Assembly: GCA_035707965.1 (NCBI GenBank)
Contig: DASSTJ010000054.1
Location: forward strand, 1-8,757
Length of the DNA: 8,757 bases
Reading direction: 5' to 3'
Source of the DNA: DASSTJ01 sp035707965
GTDB lineage: Bacteria; Actinomycetota; Actinomycetes; Actinomycetales; Angustibacteraceae
The stretch's first letter is position 1; each line of letters begins with the position of its first letter. This document shows positions 1 to 4,887 of this stretch, piece by piece. Below the pieces are notes generated by a model. The model searched no databases. It saw nothing but the letters and a program-made list of their open reading frames with translations, and was not told the origin of the DNA. Position numbers and translations under genes: made by a program.

Positions 1-1467
1 CCGCAGCGGCAGCGGAAGGTGCGCGCCCAGCCGGCCGACGAGACCGATGAGCGCGGGCATGGCGGCGATGGCTCCGAGCACCATGACGAGCGTGCCGCCG
101 GCGACCCCGAACTCGCCGCCGGGTCGCGTGCCGAGTGCGAAGGCCACCCCGATGCCCACGGCGACCAGGAGGACGCCGAGCATGGGCCACCCACGCCGCG
201 TGCGGGTCTGACCTCGGCGCCCCGCGAGCACCGCGACGACGTCGGCGCGCGACGCGGCGCGCGCCGGCACCCACGCGGCGACGACCGACGCGACCGCCCC
301 GAGGGCGAGCGCTGCGCCCGTCGAGCGCCAGTCGACGTCCCACGGCCCGAGGCGGGTGCCGCGGAAGCGAGGCAGCGCCCACACCAGCAGCCGCGCGAGC
401 CCGACGCCCGACGCCGCACCGATCGCCGAAGCACCCAGCCCGAGCGCCATGCCTTGTGCCAGAACGACTCTGCGCACGTCTCGAGCGCTGCCGCCGGTCG
501 CGGTGACGAGCGCGAGCTGACGCTGCTGGCGCCGCACCCCCACGGCGAACGCCGGCCCGGCCAGGAGGACCACCTCGAGCACGATCGAGAAGACCACGAG
601 CGAGAGGACGGCGGTATCGGCCGAGCTCAGGCCGCTGCCGGACCAGTACTGGGCATCCGGGGGCAGCGCGCTCTTCCAGTCTGCCGGAGGGTGCTCGACG
701 ACCCGGCGCGAGAACGCGAGGACGCCGGCCTGGTTGAGCTGGCGCACCTGCGGCCACGTGAGCGGCGCCGCACGGTCGAGGAGGTACCGGTGGCTGGCGT
801 CGTCTGCCGGCAGCCCCAGACCGGGCAGCGCCACGACGGTGCTCCTCATGCCGGGGTACGGCACCTCACCCGTGCCGACGACCGTCGCCGGCTTCGCACC
901 GTCGTCCAGCCCGATCGTGCTGCCGATCCCGTAGCCGCGTTCGGCCAGGTCGCGCGAGACCACCACCTCGTCGTCCGCTCGGGGAAGGCGTCCGTCGAGC
1001 AGCCGCACCAGCCCGCGCAGCCTCGGCGAGCCGGCGTCGGCAACGAGAGCGTTGGTGTCGATGCGCCCGCGCTCCGTGTGGACGAGCGTGCGGGCCGTCG
1101 GCAGGTCGACGATGCGGCCGCCGGTCAACCGCTGCAGCATCGACGCCACGTCGGAGGCGGACCGCGGCTCACCCGGAGAGGTGCTGTCGCCCTCGCGGTC
1201 GACGACGCCGTACTGGTTCAGCTGCGGGTCCTGCCAGACCGGCTGGTCGCTGAAGATCTCCAGCTCCGCCGCCGTGGCGCCCAGGCGTGCCGGGATCGAC
1301 TCGACGGGTGAGACCTGGTCCGTCGCGTAGACCGCCGTGAAGCACGTGACCAGCGCGACCGGCAGGCCCACCATGACGGCGACCAGCGCGGAGCGGCCCT
1401 TGGCGCGCAGCACGTCCCGCCGGGCGATGCGCAGCGCCGGCCGCCACGCCGCGAACCGGGACCCCAT
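1..1467 (-). CDS. FtsX/MacB-type ABC transporter permease (C-terminus cut off by window edge)
   Basis: Membrane subunit of an ABC exporter; the frame stays open for 489 codons from the ATG at 1467-1465 to base 1, so the C-terminus is missing. The visible part has an N-terminal amphipathic stretch, a membrane helix at about residues 27-48, an extracytoplasmic domain of about 230 residues, then an FtsX-type core with helices near 284-309, 333-363 and 378-398 and two more at about 425-447 and 452-480. The segment after the second helix, RRQQRQLALVTATGG (about 310-324), is the typical cytoplasmic coupling region of FtsX permeases. Such proteins often carry a second FtsX block, expected beyond the edge. 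The ATG shares its A with the TGA of the ATPase gene (TGATG) and has no good Shine-Dalgarno sequence, so translation is probably coupled. The substrate cannot be told from sequence; drug, peptide or lipid export are all possible. Confidence 0.88.
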   Translation of the reverse strand, partial: MGSRFAAWRPALRIARRDVLRAKGRSALVAVMVGLPVALVTCFTAVYATDQVSPVESIPARLGATAAELEIFSDQPVWQDPQLNQYGVVDREGDSTSPGEPRSASDVASMLQRLTGGRIVDLPTARTLVHTERGRIDTNALVADAGSPRLRGLVRLLDGRLPRADDEVVVSRDLAERGYGIGSTIGLDDGAKPATVVGTGEVPYPGMRSTVVALPGLGLPADDASHRYLLDRAAPLTWPQVRQLNQAGVLAFSRRVVEHPPADWKSALPPDAQYWSGSGLSSADTAVLSLVVFSIVLEVVLLAGPAFAVGVRRQQRQLALVTATGGSARDVRRVVLAQGMALGLGASAIGAASGVGLARLLVWALPRFRGTRLGPWDVDWRSTGAALALGAVASVVAAWVPARAASRADVVAVLAGRRGQTRTRRGWPMLGVLLVAVGIGVAFALGTRPGGEFGVAGGTLVMVLGAIAAMPALIGLVGRLGAHLPLPLR

Positions 1468-2264
1468 CAGCCGCCGTGCCCGGTGTCGGACCCGGTCCCG
1501 TTCCCGCTGTCCAGCAGGTGCTCGGGCTGGGTGAGCTCGCCGGTGGTGTCGACCACGACGCCGTCCCGCAGGAACACGACGCGGTCGGCCCAGGCGGCGT
1601 GCCGAGCCTCGTGGGTGACGAGCAGGCCGGCGGCTCCGTCGTCCACCCGGGCGCGAAGCACGCGCAGCACCGCTTCGCCCGTCTCGGAGTCGAGCGCCCC
1701 CGTCGGCTCGTCTGCCAGCACGAGGCGCCGGTCGCCCACGAGGGCGCGCGCGATCGCCACCCGCTGCTGCTGGCCGCCGGACATCTCGTCGGGGAAGCGG
1801 TCGGCGAGCTCGAGCACGTCGACCTGCTCCAAGGAGGCGCGGGCTGCCCGGCGGGCGACGCTCGTGCGCTCGCCGTCCAGCTCGAGCGGCAGCATGACGT
1901 TCTCGACCGCGGTGAGCGTCGGCACGAGGTTGAGGTCCTGGAAGACGTAGCCGAGCGAGCGCCGCCGCAGGGCCGCCACCTGTGCGCGTGACATGCGGCT
2001 CAGCGGCTCGCCCTCGACCAGGACCTCGCCGGACGTCGGTGAGTCGAGGCCGCCGGCGATGGTGAGCAGCGTCGACTTGCCAGAGCCGGACGGACCCATG
2101 ACGGCGACGAGCTCGCCGGGCCGGACGACGAGGTCGACCTCACGCAGGGCGTGGACCTCGGCCGCGCCCTGCCCGTGCACGCGGCTGACGCACCGCAGCT
2201 CCAGCACGGCTCCGGTGGAGGGCAGGCCGGGGCGGCTGCGCGCGACCACGTCGGCGGCGGTCAC
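1467..2264 (-). CDS. ABC transporter ATP-binding protein (MacB/LolD-like)
   Basis: Cytoplasmic ATPase of 265 residues, the normal size for the LolD/MacB/FtsE-like group, powering the permease encoded next to it. Visible motifs are Walker A GPSGSGKST (57-65), Q-loop Q109 in YVFQD, signature MSGGQQQR (161-168), Walker B LVLADEP (181-187) with catalytic E186, D-loop around A190-L191-D192, and H-loop H218 in VTHE. I chose the GTG at 2264-2262 because it overlaps the padR stop as GTGA and places the ABC core about 20 residues in. The frame stays open upstream to 2933, but that extension lies antiparallel-free within padR in another frame, has no homology-like content and would add 223 residues. 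The C-terminal residues are Gly/Thr/Ser rich and probably disordered. All catalytic motifs are intact, so the protein should be active. Confidence 0.95.
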   Translation of the reverse strand: MTAADVVARSRPGLPSTGAVLELRCVSRVHGQGAAEVHALREVDLVVRPGELVAVMGPSGSGKSTLLTIAGGLDSPTSGEVLVEGEPLSRMSRAQVAALRRRSLGYVFQDLNLVPTLTAVENVMLPLELDGERTSVARRAARASLEQVDVLELADRFPDEMSGGQQQRVAIARALVGDRRLVLADEPTGALDSETGEAVLRVLRARVDDGAAGLLVTHEARHAAWADRVVFLRDGVVVDTTGELTQPEHLLDSGNGTGSDTGHGG

Positions 2265-2866
2265 GACGGGCTCCCGGCACCGGTGCGGACGTCGGTGTCG
2301 TCGTCCGCGGGGACGGGTGCCGCCGTGGTCGGGGAGGAGCCGCCGCGCACGGCCCGTCGTAGCAGGCGCGCCTCGACGTGGTCGAGCCAGCGCACCTCGG
2401 CCTCCGCGGCGAACACCAGGTTGTCCAGCACGAGCAGCCAGGCGATGTCGTCCTGCTCGGTGGCGCGCTGCTTCAGGCGGGTGAGGTCCTGGAGCGCTCG
2501 CAGCGTCTGCGTGCGCTGCGTCTGCACGACCGCGGGGACGTCGACGCCGGGCACCGTGACGGCCAGAGCCAGCTTGATGGTGAGCTCGTCGCGGGGATGC
2601 TCGCTGCGGTCGACGGGCGTCGTCCACCAGCGGCTGACCCGCGTGCGGCCCTCGTCGGTGAGGCGGTACGCGATGCGACCTTCGGGGTCCGGGCCGCCCG
2701 CCGCCTCGACCAGCCCGTCGCGCTCGAGCCGTTGGAGCGTCGAGTAGACCTGGCCCACGTTCAGCGGCCAGGTGCCACCGGTGCGTGCCTCGAACTCGGC
2801 GCGCAGCTGGGCGCCGTACATCGCACGCTCGGCGAGGAGGGCCAACAGTCCCTGACGAATCGACAT
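2261..2866 (-). CDS. PadR-family transcriptional regulator
   Basis: Predicted 201-residue DNA-binding repressor. The N-terminal 80 residues form the PadR winged helix: the opening MSIRQGLLALLAERAMYGAQ, then NVGQVYSTLQRLERDGLVE as recognition helix and wing, followed by the RIAYRLTDEGR segment. The C-terminal part (about 95-180) is helical with heptad-like leucines, matching the PadR dimerisation domain. The size (about 180-200) fits the longer PadR subfamily. An ATG exists at 2878, but the start at 2866 is preferred: GGAGG (2876-2872) lies 5 nt before it, and the earlier ATG falls inside an operator-like dyad. It is the first gene of an operon with an ABC ATPase and permease. Genes in this arrangement are usually repressors of their own transporter, released by a compound the transporter exports; that role is inferred. 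The end overlaps the ATPase start by 4 bp. Confidence 0.93.
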   Translation of the reverse strand: MSIRQGLLALLAERAMYGAQLRAEFEARTGGTWPLNVGQVYSTLQRLERDGLVEAAGGPDPEGRIAYRLTDEGRTRVSRWWTTPVDRSEHPRDELTIKLALAVTVPGVDVPAVVQTQRTQTLRALQDLTRLKQRATEQDDIAWLLVLDNLVFAAEAEVRWLDHVEARLLRRAVRGGSSPTTAAPVPADDDTDVRTGAGSPS

Positions 2867-2871
2867 GCCAG

Positions 2872-2876
2872 CCTCC
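2872..2876 (-). promoter_or_regulatory. Ribosome binding site of padR
   Basis: The minus strand reads GGAGG, five bases ahead of the ATG at 2866. It decides between the two in-frame ATG codons, because the upstream ATG at 2878 overlaps this motif and has no site of its own. Confidence 0.75.
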
Positions 2877-2887
2877 ATACCGAGTAT
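2877..2887. promoter_or_regulatory. Operator-like dyad 1 (ATAC-CGA-GTAT)
   Basis: A perfect 4-bp inverted repeat with a 3-bp spacer. It directly abuts the padR ribosome binding site and lies roughly 10-20 bp downstream of the predicted transcription start. The same ATAC-NNN-GTAT dyad occurs again at 2908-2918, 31 bp away centre to centre, about three helical turns. PadR proteins commonly bind paired AT-rich dyads at their own promoter; that this PadR binds here is inferred. Confidence 0.6.
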
Positions 2888-2904
2888 TGCCCCTGGTGAG
2901 CAGA

Positions 2905-2933
2905 TGTATACGCGGTATGTAGGGGCGGGTCAA
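2905..2933 (-). promoter_or_regulatory. Predicted promoter of the padR-ABC operon
   Basis: Reading the minus strand, a -35 element TTGACC (2933-2928) is followed after exactly 17 bp by a -10 element TATACA (2910-2905). The transcription start is expected near 2897, leaving a leader of about 30 nt before the ATG at 2866. This is a close match to the primary sigma factor consensus. In such GC-rich DNA the AT-rich -10 stands out. The ATAC-GCG-GTAT dyad overlaps the -10 element and the spacer, which suits repression by steric block. Confidence 0.72.
2908..2918. promoter_or_regulatory. Operator-like dyad 2 (ATAC-GCG-GTAT)
   Basis: Second copy of the ATAC-NNN-GTAT dyad. It covers half of the -10 element and part of the spacer of the padR promoter. 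A protein bound here would exclude RNA polymerase. The shared arms and different spacer bases (GCG here, CGA in the other copy) suggest arm-specific recognition. Confidence 0.62.
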
Positions 2934-2963
2934 GCCATCGATCCACCGGCGGGCTTTCCACCA

Positions 2964-2975
2964 TTCGCGCGGAAC
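2964..2975. repeat. Imperfect copy of the TTCGCGCGAA palindrome
   Basis: TTCGCGCGGAAC here matches TTCGCGCGAAAC at 3006-3017 at 11 of 12 positions. The two copies are 42 bp apart, four helical turns. This copy has lost perfect symmetry by one base. The function is unknown; it could be a second binding site or chance in GC-rich DNA. Confidence 0.35.
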
Positions 2976-3006
2976 GGGGCACCCTTCGCACGTCCGGTGC
3001 CCCGTT
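2973..3006. terminator. Terminator-like hairpin downstream of the quinone oxidoreductase gene
   Basis: An 11-bp perfect stem, AACGGGGCACC paired with GGTGCCCCGTT, encloses a 12-nt loop. It begins 60 bp after the stop codon of the oxidoreductase gene, which reads leftwards into it, and it insulates the padR promoter. The run of T after the stem is poor on the minus strand (TTCC), which is usual for actinobacterial terminators without a U-tract. A role as terminator is plausible but not certain. Confidence 0.55.
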
Positions 3007-3018
3007 TCGCGCGAAACG
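3003..3018. repeat. 16-bp perfect palindrome CGTTTCGCGCGAAACG
   Basis: A perfect palindrome directly joined to the hairpin at 2973-3006, sharing four bases with it. Its outer arms GTTTC/GAAAC equal those of the chromosomal partition site parS (GTTTCACGTGAAAC), but the four central bases are GCGC instead of ACGT, so it is not a standard parS. It may be a protein binding site or a short hairpin aiding termination. Confidence 0.55.
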
Positions 3019-3065
3019 TGGACCAGGCGGCGCGGGTGGGAGACGGGGTGAAGCGCGTCAGGTGC

Positions 3066-4043
3066 TCAGACGGTGAGCAGCACCTTGCCGACGTGGCCGG
3101 ACGCCGCGAGGAGCTCGTGCGCCGCCGAGGCCTGGTCCAGCGGAAGGGTCGTGTGGACGACGGGCCGTACCACGCCGTCCTCCACCAGCGGCCACACGTG
3201 CTCACGGACCGCCGCGACGATCGCGGCCTTCTCGTCCTCGGGCCGGGCCCGCAGCGACGTGGCGAACACGGCGGCGCGCTTGCGCAGCAGCAGGCCGAGG
3301 TCGAGCTCGGCCCGGACGCCGCCCATGAGACCGATCGTCACCTGACGGCCGTTCGTCGCCAGCACGTCGAGGTTGCGGGCGAGGTACTTGGCGCCGATCG
3401 TGTCGAGGACGACGTCCGCGCCGTGCCCCTCGGTGGCCGACAGCACTTCCTCGACGAAGTCCTGCTCCTTGTAGTTCACTGCGATGTCGGCGCCGAGCTC
3501 GCGGCAGCGCTCCAGCTTCTCGGCCGACCCGGCGGTCACGGCCACCCGGGCCCCGGCCGCCTTGCCGAGCTGGATGGCCATCGTGCCGATGCCGCTGGAG
3601 CCCCCGTGCACGAGCAGCACCTCCCCAGGCCGCAGCACCGCTGTCATGAACACGTTGCTCCACACCGTGCACGCCACCTCGGGCAGCGCCGCCGCGTCCA
3701 CGAGGGACACCCCTCGCGGCACGGGCAGCAGCTGGCTGGCGGGGACAGCCACCAGCTCGGCGTAGCCGCCGCCGGACAGCAGCGCGCACACCTCGTCGCC
3801 GACGGACCAGCCCTCGACCCCGTCGCCGAGCCCCACGACGGTGCCGCTGCACTCGAGGCCCGGGTACTCCGGTGCGCCCGGCGGGGGCGGGTAGTGGCCC
3901 AGGCGCTGCATCAGGTCAGCACGGTTGACGCCAGCGGCGGCGACCCGCACGAGCACCTCGCCGGGCCTGGCCGTCGCATCCGGGACGTCGGCAGCCGTGA
4001 GCACCTCGGGTCCGCCCGGCTGCGTGATCACGATCGCCCTCAT
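3066..4043 (-). CDS. NAD(P)H:quinone oxidoreductase, PIG3/zeta-crystallin type
   Basis: Cytoplasmic medium-chain reductase of 325 residues, the full family length. It would reduce quinones or other electrophilic carbonyl compounds with NAD(P)H. The N-terminal GroES-like domain includes GVNRADLMQRLGHYPPPPG (38-56), diagnostic for the PIG3 quinone reductases, and PGLECSG (61-67). The Rossmann part contains the cofactor loop HGGSSGIG (146-153), followed by GADIAVNYK (184-192). No structural-zinc cysteine cluster and no catalytic zinc ligand set is seen, as expected for this zinc-independent branch. The ATG at 4043 gives the family-typical opening MRAIVITQPGGPEVL; its Shine-Dalgarno sequence is weak. 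The mobA-like gene ends 45 bp upstream on the same strand, so both may share a transcript, though no functional link is obvious. A hairpin lies 60 bp downstream. The exact substrate is unknown. Confidence 0.92.
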   Translation of the reverse strand: MRAIVITQPGGPEVLTAADVPDATARPGEVLVRVAAAGVNRADLMQRLGHYPPPPGAPEYPGLECSGTVVGLGDGVEGWSVGDEVCALLSGGGYAELVAVPASQLLPVPRGVSLVDAAALPEVACTVWSNVFMTAVLRPGEVLLVHGGSSGIGTMAIQLGKAAGARVAVTAGSAEKLERCRELGADIAVNYKEQDFVEEVLSATEGHGADVVLDTIGAKYLARNLDVLATNGRQVTIGLMGGVRAELDLGLLLRKRAAVFATSLRARPEDEKAAIVAAVREHVWPLVEDGVVRPVVHTTLPLDQASAAHELLAASGHVGKVLLTV

Positions 4044-4088
4044 GGGGTCGAGCCTACGGAGGCGGTGCTCACGCCGCGCGACCGCCCG

Positions 4089-4730
4089 TCACCTTCCCGG
4101 CGCCGCCAGGGACCGGGCGGCCTGCAGGTCCTGCGGCGTGTCGACGTCGAGCGTCAGCGGTGACGGGACCGGCACCCGGACGACGGACAGCCGGGCCACC
4201 ACGCCCCGGACCGCGCCATGCCCACCCTGCGCCGCCACCGCGGCACGCAGCGCAGCCGCTCGGTGCACGCCGACGAGCAGCTGGTCGTCGCCCGACTCGT
4301 CGACGGCCAGCGCTCCGTCGGTGCCGGCCGGAGCCTCGCCCAGCGCGGCTGCCAGAGCCGCGACCGCAGGTGCCGCGAACGGCAGGTCACCGGCGAGCAC
4401 CGCCACGAGACCGTCGTCCGGCACGAGCGTCGATGCTGCGGACAGACCGCGGGCGAGGCCCGCGACCGGGCCTCCGCCCGGCGGGTCCTCGCGGCACCAC
4501 ACGACCGGTCGCGCCGTCGGACGCCGCGGCCCGACCACGACGACGGGGACGTCGGGGACGACGACGGCGAGACCCTGCACGAGGCGGTCCAGGACCGGCA
4601 CGCCACCGACGAGCACGCGGGTCTTGTCCTCGCCCAGGCGCACCGAGGCGCCACCGGCCAGCACGACGACGCAGCCCACCGCACCGTCCACAGGCCGGCG
4701 CTCGGACCCGGCTGTCGTCGTGATCACCAC
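4089..4730 (-). CDS. mobA: MobA-like molybdenum cofactor guanylyltransferase
   Basis: Predicted cytoplasmic nucleotidyltransferase of 213 residues that would join GMP from GTP to molybdopterin, giving the guanine dinucleotide cofactor used by nitrate reductases and formate dehydrogenases. The N-terminal nucleotide-binding signature LAGGASVRLGEDK (24-36) matches LAGGxSxRxGxDK. EDPPGGGPVAGL (81-92) and GDLPF (114-118) with its metal-binding aspartate follow, and DVDTPQDL lies near the C-terminus. A related MocA-type cytidylyltransferase or another small sugar-nucleotidyltransferase is less likely but not excluded. The start is uncertain: tandem GTG codons at 4730 and 4727, with further in-frame GTGs at 4691 and 4679, and none has a good ribosome binding site. 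A GATACT hexamer six bases before the GTG at 4727 raises the possibility of a leaderless message. The gene diverges from the conservon kinase gene and lies upstream of the oxidoreductase gene. Confidence 0.85.
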   Translation of the reverse strand: MVITTTAGSERRPVDGAVGCVVVLAGGASVRLGEDKTRVLVGGVPVLDRLVQGLAVVVPDVPVVVVGPRRPTARPVVWCREDPPGGGPVAGLARGLSAASTLVPDDGLVAVLAGDLPFAAPAVAALAAALGEAPAGTDGALAVDESGDDQLLVGVHRAAALRAAVAAQGGHGAVRGVVARLSVVRVPVPSPLTLDVDTPQDLQAARSLAAPGR

Positions 4731-4887
4731 CGTAGTATCGCCGCACCGGGGCGAGCACGGGTCAGGCCCTGTCCGTCAGCCCGACACGCCGTTCCTGCGC
4801 CGAACGGGTGAACAGCAGGGGTGCACCGATCAATGTCACACCCATCGCGACCGAAGAGTTCCTGACCGGCGACAGAGGGAAGGCAAC
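4731..4887. promoter_or_regulatory. Divergent control region between mobA and the conservon operon
   Basis: This 157-bp gap must hold promoters for both directions. I find no convincing -35/-10 pair for the plus strand. An inverted repeat CCGTTC-7 nt-GAACGG at 4789-4807 is a possible operator or 5' leader hairpin. On the minus strand AGTATC (4734-4739, read as GATACT) may be the -10 element of mobA. Confidence 0.4.
4875..4883 (+). promoter_or_regulatory. Ribosome binding site of the CvnA-like kinase gene
   Basis: GAGGGAAGG ends four bases before the ATG at 4888, with its GAGGG part 8 bases from it. This fixes the start, since the reading frame stays open far upstream through the antisense of mobA and the oxidoreductase gene, where no coding is expected. 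Confidence 0.75.

Noticed and set aside
19..1311. Open frame of 430 codons on the plus strand opposite the permease
   Set aside because: It encodes a His/Arg/Asp/Glu-rich sequence typical of an antisense shadow, while the minus strand gives a clear FtsX permease.
2265..2933. N-terminal extension of the ABC ATPase frame to an ATG at 2933
   Set aside because: The extension runs through padR in a different frame with Arg/Ala-rich sequence. The GTG at 2264 gives a normal-length ATPase and a standard 4-bp overlap.
3003..3018. Canonical parS partition site
   Set aside because: The arms match, but the centre GCGC differs from ACGT of parS, and no parA/parB genes or other origin features are nearby. 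It is kept only as a parS-like palindrome.
2865..4163. Open frame of 432 codons on the plus strand opposite the oxidoreductase gene
   Set aside because: It has no domain pattern and is fully antisense to a well-supported PIG3-type reductase. It also crosses the hairpin region.
3925..4887. Extension of the kinase frame upstream of 4888
   Set aside because: It overlaps mobA and the start of the oxidoreductase gene on the opposite strand. The ATG at 4888 has a good ribosome binding site and is followed directly by a basic N-terminus and membrane helix.
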